Shown here: one piece after another, positions 11,496 through 22,934 of the stretch | Layout of the letters: each line of letters starts with the position of its first letter | Numbering within the stretch: position 1 is the stretch's first letter | Assembly (NCBI GenBank): GCA_037176905.1 | Contig: JBBBWG010012001.1 | Span: 6,885-70,884 of the forward strand | Direction of reading: 5' to 3' | From: Azolla pinnata | Lineage: Eukaryota > Streptophyta > Polypodiopsida > Salviniales > Salviniaceae | Length of the DNA: 64,000 nt | Program-made: the position numbers and the translations under genes | The notes under the pieces: model-generated | Told to the model about the DNA's origin: nothing | Database searches by the model: none | What the model saw: the letters and a program-made list of their open reading frames with translations, nothing else

Positions 11496-14400
11496 CTACA
11501 TGTAACCTTTGCATGAGCATTTGCCATCCTGGAAACGGTGCACACAATATGAATCCGCGATCACGATCTCGCGCTCTTCTATCCTCGATGTTATGCTCGT
11601 GCTCGTATGGCAGTTCCTGCACACTCTAAGGTTCTTTGCGATTCTTATACTCGCACCCTGCGGTGTATTAAGAAGTCCAAAAGCTATGGCTAATCTCTCA
11701 CAATGCCCGCATAAAGCATCCTCCTTTCCTTGTTCTGATGCCGGATGCAAAACTCCATCCAGATTCGGCTTATATCCTTCTTGCCTTGCTTGCATTTCCA
11801 AAGACTTCACTTTTGCACGAACCCCCTCATTGCTAGGGTGACTCCAATCACCCACACTGAAGACATGAACCTGCTTTTTAATTTCAATGGATGCCTTGGC
11901 TAGTTTTTTACTTAGATGTCGTGCTGCCCTCAGGCTTTCCAATTCTTCTGCTGCATCAGCCATGCCAGCTTCTGCATACACTCTGGCCATGAGTACATAT
12001 GCTGCAGCATTTCCTGGGTCCAAGTGCAAAATGTGATGATAGCACCGTCTCGCTAAATCCAAAGGACAACGACGGCCCCGGCATGAACTCAGCAGTGTTG
12101 TCCATCCAATCATGTTAGGCCCTAAGTGCATGCTTTCGAGCAAATCCTCTGCTTCATCCCAATACCCACCATGGCTAAGAAGGTCAGTGAGAGTATTCAA
12201 ATGCTCCAAGGTAGGTGCAATACCATGGTCTTCTACCATGGACTTCAGATGAAGCATACCTTCCTTGAGCAGGCCAACATGAGCGCACGCTGAAAGAAGG
12301 CACAAGAATGTGACTCCGTCTGGAATACAACCTTCCTTGATCATCCCACGGAAATACTTCAATGCCCAATCATAGTTGTTATCTTCAGCATATCCCGCCA
12401 TCATGCTGCTCCATGTTACATGATCAGGGTCTGGTATCCTTCCAAATACCATGCTTGCATCAGAAAGGCTCCCACACTTTGCATACATATCTATAAGCGC
12501 ACAACCCACGTAACAATTTGATTCCCATCCGTGTTCAAGTATGGATACATGTATGTCTCTACCATATTCTAATGCCATTGCTGTGGAACAAGCCTTGAGT
12601 ACAAAGATATAAGTTGAAGGTTCAGGTTGAATACCCTGCTGTTGCATTTGTTGGAATAGGGCTAGCGCCTCCTGACCCAAGTCATTCCTAGCATGCCATC
12701 GTATGAGCAAGCTCCATGCTATACAATCCTCTTTCAAAAGCCTTGAAAAATGGATGGACGAGTCCTCAAGGCTACCGCACTTTGGATATGTATCAATGAG
12801 TGCATTGCTGATGAAAGCATCGGTTTCTAGTCCATCCTTCAAGATGTAGCTGTGAATGAGGTGTAAATCTGGCAGATTCACAGGGTCACAACATGCTTTT
12901 AGGATGGAGAGATAGGTCGTTGAGTTGGGCTTGATCCCTGCTCGCTGCATTGCGTGAAAAATATCCATTGTTTCCTGCACTTTTGCAAAATCTGCATAGC
13001 CTCCAATTAATGCAGTCCAGCCGATGACATCCCTCTCTGGTAATCTATTAAACACTGAATCAGCTCCAGTAAGGCTACCGCACTTTGAATACATGTCAAT
13101 GAGTGCATTACCAATGCTATTTCCCATGTCCATTCCCCTTATTATCATCTGACAATGAACTTGTCTCCCTTGCTGTAACTCCGTAGATAAGGAACATGCT
13201 TTTAAAATGCCAAGGTATGTTACTTGGTTGGGTTCAAAATTTGCCCCACACATTTCATTAAGAAGTTCAAAAGCTTTCCTAACATGACCAAGTTGGGCAT
13301 GGCCCAATATCAATGCACTCCACATTGCAGCATCCCAACATGGAGATTTGTTGAACATCACATGTGCACCTTCAAGGCTTCCACACTTCACATACATATC
13401 GATTAGAGAACAACCAACAGATATATCTAGCTCAAAACCACAATCAATTATATGGGCATGCATATCTATAGCTTTCCTCAAACTAAGGTTCCCAGAACAC
13501 GCTTTAAGGATACAAGTGAAAGACGACAGATCTAGCTTTGGGTACTCCTTTTGCATTTGGTCAAATAGTTTCAATGCATCTGTACTATACCCGCATGATG
13601 CATAACCAGAGATGAGAATATTCCACATCATTACATCTCGATGTGAAGCTTGATTAAAGATGGCATAAGCATCTTGAGGTACTTCACATGCAAGATAAAT
13701 TTCCAGCAGAATACTTGTGATATACAAATCCGCATCCCAACCCCTTTCAATAATGAGACTGTGAAATTTCCTGGTTTGCACCAATGCACCCAGATTAAGA
13801 CAAGCTTTCAGAAGAGATGTGAAAAAGGTGGCATCTGGTTCAATTCCCTCGTTTTGCATCTTCTCAAAAACTATGAATACCTCCATGTCATACCCATGCT
13901 GAGTGTATCCTGTAATCAAGGTGCTCCATGTAACTACATTTCTTTTACACGACTTTTCAAATAATGCATGTGCAAAGTGTAGGCTCCCACACTTGACATA
14001 CATGTGGATAAGAGCATTTATGATAATGATATCATGTTCAAGCCCGCTTTGAACTATGAAATTGTGAATCTTTTTCCCTGGATCTAGAGCTCTCATGGTT
14101 GCGCACCTTTTCAAAACACAAATAAAGGCGAGCTTGTTTGCTTCAATGTCCTCCCCATACGTCGTCGGAAACCATTCTGGAACCACTTTGCCATGTTCAT
14201 TTTGAGGGCAACCTGAAATTTAATGTGTTCCATAGGTCGAACCTTTGTCAAAATGTATTACATTAGACAAACAAGTTCCTGAAGTTCTATTAAATTAGAG
14301 TAAATCTCACAGCCATTAGAAATCAGATAAACTCCAAAGACTAGAATTTTCACACAAGCTGAACTTTGGTAGCTTATGTTTAGCTAGTGAAGCAAATCTT

Positions 14401-15795
14401 AGCATGTGCTGATAGACCAGACCGCCAAAAGGAACTTGTCTGTGTGCAGTAATGTAAGTGTGTGCAATGCACGTAAACGTATGGTATATGTGTCCTGACA
14501 CTGATTCCAGAAAACTTACGTTTCATCGGTGTTTCTCTTTTGGATGTGCCTAAGACACTCTAGCAACCAATACCAGATTGGTGAGAATCGTACGTACATT
14601 GGCATTTTTTATATTGTGCAGCTGATAGTGAGTTTGAATGGAACAAGATCACATATTGACCAGGATATCATAGATCCAAATAAGTGCACCCTTTGTTGCA
14701 TGCCATCTCTGCCACACCAATCGTTGATTCATCTTCTATCCAGATTTACAATGTAAAGCAATCACGCATTATCAATACGCAAAACCAGGTAATTATTTAC
14801 CATTCAGATGCTTTTCATGCTCCCTCGCATATGTTGCGATATCTCTAGATTCCATGGCATCAGTTTGCAGCAAATAGGGCCAGAGATCATGAAAAAGCTT
14901 GAAAATATCATTCCCATTATTAGAACGCATAAATTTCGTCTGCAAAATCAATCACGAAAGATAATCTCTTCTTAAAATCGGGTCAATCCAACAAATTTTT
15001 TATCTTTCAGAAGAGCTATCAAATCAATATTACCTTCAGAACATAAAACTTTATCTTTGAACAGAAATCAAACAAATCAACAAAGTGCAGAAAAGGTGAA
15101 ATTCATAAAAAGATTATNNNNNNNNNNNNNNNNNNNNNNNNNNNNNNNNNNNNNNNNNNNNNNNNNNNNNNNNNNNNNNNNNNNNNNNNNNNNNNNNNNN
15201 NNNNNNNNNNNNNNNNNTTTAGTCCCAAACGATGAATCGAAATTCAATGATTTAGTTCCACAAACCAAATGCAACTACATATTTTATCTATTCCTATCGA
15301 TCCAATTGTATATACGTATACATGAGGTAACAATCGATGACAAAGACCTACCCATAGATGCATATTTTCATCTAACCATGACCATGCGGGAAAAAAGCTC
15401 TCATTTTTCAAACAGAAGGCAAATATTACTCTGAAAGAAACAAAGTAATTGACATAACAAGAAGCCACGCAAAACTAAAAGACTGATGATCTAAACAGAC
15501 CTGGTCAGGAATCCTATTGCCAGAAACAGGATGAAGCACCAAACCTGCAAAACCAAGCGAGAGGTAGAGCAACGAGAGGTAAAAAAAAAAAAAGAGAGAG
15601 AGAGAGATGGAGCTACAACATCGTGAGCAAAGAAGCAGCTCTGATTGATCTAATGAGTTTCTGATATGGGGATGGGAAGAGTCCAATATTACCTTGGTGG
15701 GCAGGCGGGTGCAAAGCATTCAGCGGGCAGATTGCATCTCCGGGGAAGGTGTGAGGAGAGGGGAGCAAAGCTGGTTGGAGAGGAAGCAAATCCAT
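11496..15795 (-). CDS. PPR protein of the PLS class with a variant DYW domain
   Basis: Exons on minus: 15795-15693, 15544-15501, 14939-14801 and 14212-11496. Phases close to exactly 1000 residues. PPR proteins of this class bind organellar RNA, and the DYW domain is the cytidine-deaminase-like part used in RNA editing. About six P-L-S triplets occur, each near 100 residues, marked by motifs such as DMYVKCGSLEGAHVMF. E-type repeats follow, then a DYW-like domain from about residue 864. The deaminase residues are present: H932 and E934 (in GHCERLAIAFG), C960 and C963 (CRNCH), and the H987/C994/C996 second zinc site. Two features differ from the usual form: the PG box is absent (KKLAKASIEI at 864-873), and the protein ends CSCKGYM instead of ending in DYW. 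The first exons encode a short leader whose target organelle I cannot judge. The large exon is certain; the three short exons rest on splice sites and phase. Confidence 0.88.
15118..15217. other. assembly gap, 100 N
   Basis: Exactly 100 undetermined bases. It lies in the second intron of the PPR gene, between 14939 and 15501, so the true intron length is unknown and an undetected exon there cannot be excluded. Confidence 0.98.
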
Positions 15796-16000
15796 GAAAG
15801 CAAATCGGAAATGGCGTTGATGGGTTCGTTCCAAATGGTGAGACGGAGGTGGGTTTTTCTGGGGACGAGGAAAGGAAGACGGCGCTGCTCACGAGAGCAC
15901 GAGAGCTTCCATGGCTCAGCTTCAAAAGCAGGGATGTGGTGCTTCCATAGCTGCTTCAAAAGGATAAGTGTAAGTAAAAACACTGTAGCAAGATGCTGTA

Positions 16001-16082
16001 AAAACCCTAAACCCTAAACCTTAAACCCTAAACCCTAAACCTTAAACCCTAAATCCTAAACCCTAAACTTAAACACTAAACC
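16001..16082. repeat. interstitial telomere-type repeat (CCCTAAA)n
   Basis: About eleven CCCTAAA-like units with CCTTAAA and TCCTAAA variants. The block lies about 200 bp upstream of the PPR start codon. Short telo-boxes near plant start sites are known regulatory elements, but this longer block may equally be a telomere-repair scar. Confidence 0.85.
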
Positions 16083-17359
16083 ATTGTAGCAAGAAGAACA
16101 AAGGTAACATGGTGGAATTGAGGAGCAAGCATGCACCGAGCGTGAGATGATCGGGTTCCTTCGATCGGAAACGCGACGAGAAGATTATGGTAAGGATAGG
16201 CATATATGACCGACTGTAGCCGATCTAGTTGTCGTTTCGAGTGTGTATGCTGATGATCTAGATTTGGAAGCATCATTCTCCCGAAATCGTTCTTGGACGC
16301 CTCGGATTCGACAGCTAAAAGGCTCGACTGATGGCCTGGGTTTCGGCTTCCTCGCGACAATAGTTTTTCGTTCCAAGCGATAGATTCAATCCCAAATCAG
16401 GTTTGCTGCAACTCGTGGATCAGCGGGGTTGCTTTGCCTAACGATGAGACTTGGAAACCCGTATAAATTTCTCTAGTCTTCTCCTTTGCGTTGAAGCTAT
16501 GGACAAATGCCTCTGAAATAAATATTAGCGTTTATCCCAACAAAGGCTTTCCTAGCATCGAAGCTTTTATGTCCTCGAAGCAGCCTTAATGATCTCAGTA
16601 TACAGTTCTTGCCAGCAATATTCTGAATCCTACGAGCAATCGGAAGGCTAGATTTCTGACGCTCGATGCATTTAGGATCGTCGGCGCTCGGGCCATTAAT
16701 AACGAAGGAGCCATTAAAAGCTGGGGCAGAAACACCAGCCCACTTCACATAGAACCACATAACTGAAGAAAAGGCAAAGGGGGCATGGCAAGTACCCTAA
16801 TTAATCTGTGTACATACCAAAACAAACCTTATTAGGACTTCATGTGAAGTGCTAGCTCGAGCTTGTCGATAATCGCGCCCTTAGAAAGGAAAAAAACGAT
16901 CTTGCATCGGAACAAATTATAAGAATCCGATTCACATGCAACGCCCATACAACTCATCAGGAGATCAGCAGGGAACTGCGGGGTAGAAACGTACCTCGCG
17001 ATCAACAGCGATTACGCGTGTATTCGGAAGAAAACCAAGAGGTCATGAGCTCAATTCCCACACTGGAGTTGCTTCAGAATCTGGAACTGTTCCAGAATTT
17101 GTTCCAATCTAAACCCCCTTCTTCCTTCTTCTTCTTCTTCCTTCTTCTTCTTCTTCTTCCTGATCACCATCATCACCGCCCATCACCACACCACCGTCCA
17201 AAGAAGCAGCATCCCCATCGCCATTCGACATCTATCAGGGCAAAGGACGAGGACCCAATTCGCCCCTCGCACGCCTCAGTCGCTTACCAGCACCAAATCC
17301 GCGCGCCGTCGCACGCACACAGACAGAGACAAGGACAAGGGACAGCGGCCCAAAGAGCT
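16083..17359. other. divergent intergenic region between the PPR and Msp1 genes
   Basis: No recognised gene. The minus frame 16497-16760 has no known motif. A CTT tract near 17119-17158 and CAT/CCA repeats lie in the likely 5' leader of the downstream ATPase gene. Confidence 0.6.
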
Positions 17360-20300
17360 ATGGCTACCAATAGAGCCGTCTCCATTGGGCAGGACCTGTT
17401 GCTGTACGTGGCCAGCGCGGCGCTGAGCTGCGTGGTGCTCTTCGTGGGGCTCCGCCACCTCGACCCCAACCGCGGCCATGAGAAGAAGGCGGCCCAGCGC
17501 AAGAAGGAGATCGCCAAACGCCTCGGGCGCCCCCTCATCCAAACCAACATCTACGAGGTGAAGCTCCACTCACTCTTCGATTCTTTGGTTTTCTTTGTCT
17601 TTTATCCCATCAAATTTCAATTTTTGAGTGTTGTATGCAGCATGATTGTGTGCATAGAATAGACACATGTGTGTGTAGGTGCACACATAGATGTACGTGT
17701 GTGCCACTGGCATTAACTATGTATGAATCTTGGGTGCACTTGCCTTTATGTATGAACAAGCGTTGTGTTCGCATAGATATATTGTATGCATACGTATGTG
17801 CGCATTTGTGTGCAGAGATATATGTGTGTAGTGCAAACATACATGTATGTCTGTGTGCGTCGTGTGTCAATAGCTTTATCTATGTATGAGTGTTGTGTGC
17901 AGTTGCCTTTATATAGGAACAAGCGTTGCATTCGCATAGATATATTATATGCATACGTACGGGTGCACCTATGTGCATAGGTATATATGTGTAGTGCACA
18001 CATTTATGTACGTGTGTGTGTCAATAGCTTTATCTTTGTATGCGTGTTGTGTGCACTTGCCTTTATGTATGAACAAACGTTGCATTCGCATGGTTCTATG
18101 TATCTACATGTGTATCTATCCTCTCATAGTTATCTGTCTATGTGTATATGTATTTGTTTCCCAATCATTTTATTTATAAACATGTTTTTCCATCATACAT
18201 ACATACATACGTACGTACATACATATATATCTGTATTTTCCCCTTAATCTTCATTCTTTCAGTTTTTTATATTTGATTACACATTCATGTGTCTATATAT
18301 ACATTTATACCTCTACTTTACCATTGTATTCTTTCTTTCAGTTTGATATCCTAGATTCTTGTAAGATAAGTATATCAACTTAGGGTTTAAGTATATTTTC
18401 TCTCTTTTTCCATGTGCTTTGAGCTCTGTTTTAATTCACGAGTTGTTTTTCATTTTATCTTTGTATCTTCCTTCTCAGTTTAGTTTGATGCACATGGAGT
18501 GATAAGCGACATTTGTTAGTTTGTTTAAGCCTACTTGATCTTTGTTTTTTCTAATATCTATGGACGTAGATGTAGTTTTTGTATTTGTGGTTTATTTTGC
18601 GTGCTCATTTCCTTATGATCTTCTAATGCATCAACTGGGATTCACGAGAACATCTTGGTATGTTTTTGATAGGATATGATTGCATGTGATGTCATCAACC
18701 CTGATGATATCGATGTTACTTTCGACACAATAGGGGGCTTGGACATGGTGAAAGCGGCTCTCCATGAGCTCGTCATTCTTCCCCTCCAGAGACCAGATTT
18801 GTTTGCACATGGCAAGCTTCTGGGGCCTCAGAAAGGTGTCCTTCTCTTTGGCCCTCCTGGAACTGGCAAGACACTGCTTGCCAAAGCTATTGCTAAAGAG
18901 TCGGGCGCTGTCTTTATCAATGTGAAGATTGCTACTCTTATGAGCAAGTGGTTTGGTGATGCACAAAAACTTGGTATGTCTAGCTTAGAGCATTCGTTTA
19001 ACAATGAGTGTATGTGTGGCTCCACCATGTGTCCCTTTGAAACGATTATTCATTTTAAATCTTCAAAATTTTCGTAACATTCTCTTCATCTGTTTATGAT
19101 GTTTTATCTTCATCATACTGAGAGGTGTAAGCTATTTTGATGCAGTGACTGCTGTGTTCACATTAGCCTACAAGCTTCAGCCATCTATCATATTTGTTGA
19201 TGAAGTTGATAGCTTTTTGGGACAGCGTAGAGCTACCGAGCATGAAGCAGTTACAAACATGAAGACAGAGTTCATGGCATTGTGGGATGGGTTCACCACT
19301 GACCGTAAGTCTAAATTCTGCATGGCTCAAATTTCACGTGTTTATCAGTGTGCAGATAGAGTGTAGCTTCACATTTCTGTATCCAACAGTAAAGTTTATA
19401 CAACCCTACACCTTTGGTCAGTAAAAATTGCTTTACAATATTATCAGATGGATGCTAGTCCCACAGCGCAAAAACTAGAACATCCAAGTAATTAATCAAT
19501 CACGAGTATTACCACTATATATGTGATACTCGTTTGTACCAATCTATGAATCTTAGTATTGAAAATTATCAACCAATCTGTTTACGGATGCATAGAACCA
19601 TATATTTGAGGCATAAAGAAAATGGAGTGTAATATTTAATCAATGTACTTCTTCCAAGCTTTTTAAAGTCACCGCTCGTGTAATAACAAATTATTACTAG
19701 ACAGAATATGTTCTCTTCTTGTAATGTTGGGAACCCTACACATAATTCTTGTGTACTCTCAGCAGTGGTAGGGATTTGGAGTATTTATGAGAATACTTTC
19801 TCAGGCACTTAAAATCTTTTGTCAATACAAATGTGGACATGTTTGAAGGTTTTACTTATCTTGCAGAAAATGCTCGTGTTATGGTATTGGCTGCAACAAA
19901 CAGGCCATGGGAGCTAGATGAGGCAATATTGAGAAGATTGCCCAGAGCATTCGAGGTCGGCATGCCAGATGAGAAGCAGAGAGCTAGCATCTTGCGTGTT
20001 ATTTTGAAGGATGAAAATGTAGAACCATCTCTTGATTTTGATCGCCTGGCAAGGCTATGTGAGGGCTATAGTGGTTCAGATTTAACCGAGCTTTGCAAGC
20101 AGGCAGCCTTTCTACCCATCAGGGATTTGTTGTCTCAAGAAAAGAGTGGAAACATTACTTCTCAGGTTTTTCTTTCTTCTCTAACCTTACTCATGGTCCT
20201 TCGTTTCTTTTGTTGCATGTTATGTATTTATGTATTGACTTATGCTTTAAACTTTCGTTTAATCCATGAATTGCCTTTTTCTTGTCATATATGCCTGACG

Positions 20301-21067
20301 TTGTGTGTTTTTTTTATGCGTTCACTCAGTATATCATTCATAGATGACGGATTCAAGAGACAAAGATGTAAGATGCATGAGAGGTGTATTTCCTTTAGTT
20401 GTAATTCGTAGGGCCTAAGCTTTTTGACTATCCACGCATCTGTGCTCAAATCACAATATATTCACCATGTTTACAAGATGTACTTGTGGAGTGCATTGGT
20501 TGATGATGTTGACAGTCACTCTTTTATTATCCTGAGTCCATTTTATGTCATTAACATACAACTGCCCAACATTTGAATTGAATGCATGAACCTTTGGTCT
20601 CTTTTGGAACCTTACCAATTGAGCTGCAACTCTTTTTCTTCCATCGTTGTAAGAATTACTTCGCATTAGAATTATTTGTCTCGTTATATTCGTTTGTATG
20701 AAGTTCAAAAAGACCAGAGTCATGAAAAAGAGGGTTTTTTCTCCAAAGTGATAATATTTTTAAGAGAAGTCGTATGGTGTTAAATAGCACCAAAAAATAT
20801 TCTCCTTGCATAGTTTGGTTAGTCATGTAAAAGTTTTTATATCTGTGAACACTTCAGATTCCAAGGGCATTGAAACAATCAGACTTTGAGATGGTGCTAG
20901 CCACTTCCCAGACATCAAAAGTGGCAGCTATGGAATACAACGATAGGAGGTCACAAAGCGATCGTGCAAGGACTGGAGAACAGATGGATATAAATATGGC
21001 TGATTTTTTCAAGCTGATCGCACTCTCTTTAGCCAACAACAACAGGAGGAATGGATCAGAAACTTAG
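17360..21067 (+). CDS. Msp1/ATAD1-like AAA ATPase
   Basis: Exons: 17360-17557, 18673-18973, 19146-19304, 19867-20165 and 20858-21067, giving 388 residues (human ATAD1 has 361). Members of this family sit in the mitochondrial outer membrane and peroxisomes and pull out mislocalised tail-anchored proteins. An N-terminal hydrophobic span ([19 protein letters not shown], about residues 13-31) fits a membrane anchor. Walker A GPPGTGKT is at 126-133, Walker [10 protein letters not shown] has D185/E186, and the strongly conserved [12 protein letters not shown] and [17 protein letters not shown] stretches follow. The C-terminal helical part ends in a divergent tail. The start is the ATG whose frame opens directly onto the membrane span. 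Intron 1 (1115 bp) carries a tandem repeat. Assignment to the Msp1 subfamily is firm; the compartment is inferred. Confidence 0.95.
17700..18100. repeat. tandem repeat of about 155-163 bp in intron 1 of the Msp1-like gene
   Basis: The block around GTATGAACAAGCGTTG, followed by TTCGCATAG and a TATGCATACG stretch, recurs with anchors near 17758, 17921 and 18075. The copies differ by several substitutions and by TG-repeat length. Long Cys/Val/Tyr-rich open frames across it are repeat artefacts. Confidence 0.8.
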
Positions 21068-22934
21068 AGAAGGAGAATTGTCAAAGTGAAAATTGTGTTT
21101 CTTCTTATGACAAGCTGGGCATGAGGATATCTTCCAGAGTCCCCAAATTCCAACTGATGCTAGTAATGTGCCAGAATGCTTCAAATCAAAAGCAAGCGAA
21201 TTCACTTTTTCCCTTCATTGGCACTGGGGATGGTCATTGTGCTGAACAAAATGTTACATATGGTTTCTGATCATGTTTATCATTGCGTCGATTGAGGTAT
21301 CTAGCCATGTTTTTTTTGCTTTATTGAGTAAGATATGTGACAATGCGAACATCATTATATTTTGGAATAATGAATTGATTGAAATATCGGATCCTTATCC
21401 ATTCATCAACGCCTTATTTGTAGGTATGTAAGAAAGTGAATTCTTGCAGCATATTACATTCTTGTTGGCTAAAAGTAATAGCGAGGCATAGCTCCTTGAG
21501 ATTGTTTCTCTTATTGGTTTCCAACATACTGCAGCATTTTATCAATGTGATCCATGGTATAGTGTAATGTTGTCTCCAATCCAATCGTAATTTCTTATAA
21601 ACTTCTATAGTTGAATTAGTCACTATGTTCCATACCTCACATTGGGAAAATGTTGTTGCTTGACTAAAGCTAAATAAAAACAAGAATGAAAGAATCGATA
21701 GCATCAATGCATTGTTTTTTTTGTAAATAGAAATCACATGCAAGTGTGCGTTAGAGACGAGCCAAACCAAGGGTTCCCGATGTGACAATTATTTTGCTAA
21801 CTGTCATATCTTAACAGCTCGCAAGGCTTGGAACATACCTTTGGACTCCAATCGGTGAATCAAATATGAATGCACTCTGTGTTTGTCCATGTATTGCATA
21901 ACCCCTATTACATCTAAGTGCTCGAGAATAATGCAATAATGTGAAACAAGGTTCATTCAACCCCACTTGCACAAGCACTCCGAATCTAGATGTGACTCTA
22001 TTGATTACCACTATGCAAAAGACAAGGTCATAACTACAATTTCGAACACTTTGAACTTACTTTTATTTCGCAAACCGATCAACAAGGTTGAGATATCACA
22101 GCTTGATGACATATCACCCCATGATTCACAACCATTCTTATCCATCCCAGTTCCAAGTTCTAACACATCCTTATTATATATGAGAACAGACTAAATCAAT
22201 TTGGACATAATCCTAGGACCTAAATCAATTTCAAACAACTCTCACACCTTCATATCTACCCTAATTTATCTATTAACCTAGATATATGATTTCCAAAGCC
22301 CATGCAATACTTCAAATCACAGCAAAAATTATCAATTCATTGTATCATATGCCTTCTCAATGTATGACAACCCTTTAGTGTTGTCAATGGCTCAATGAAC
22401 ATTTTGCACTTGTTTGGACAAATAGATTCATGGACTGGTTACTTCAATCCTTCCATTCATGTGCCTTCGCAAGATACACCATCAAATATTTATACGGATG
22501 CCGTGTTTCAAGTTTCAATACCAAAAATATGGTAATCACAATGTAGCATGATCAAGCATTTGAAAAATATTCAATTTAGTAACAAGAACAGGGGTTTTAC
22601 ATTCATGAAGAAACTGGTTGGCTCTTTGTTGATATAAACGGATTTTGATAACAAAAAATATTGATGGCTTCTTTCAGAGAGGGGATCATTTGGCATATAA
22701 TTGACTTAGAGATTAGGAAGAGAACGGAGTTTAAATAAAGAACCCATTTTCTGTGTGAGGTATTTGTAAAATTCCATTAGTTTTGCCCATGATGCATGGA
22801 ATGAACTTGATTTACGTTCATTGGTGAAAGTGTCTACAGATTGCAGGGTTGGGCTCATTTTATAAACGGGACTTAATTGTAGTGCATTTCTCATATTACA
22901 TTCATTGCATTATAATGACTCTATAGATCCAATT
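21068..22934. other. no recognised gene
   Basis: AT-rich DNA between the 3' ends of the Msp1-like and EHD genes, which converge here. No open frame in it shows a domain, a long repeat or an RNA gene that I can support. Confidence 0.6.

Noticed and set aside
15689-15925. Minus-strand frame with a Ser/Pro/Arg-rich, transit-peptide-like N-terminus, considered as the first exon of the PPR gene
   Set aside because: Joined to the next exon it runs into a stop within about ten codons, whereas the frame starting at 15795 stays open and closes in phase.
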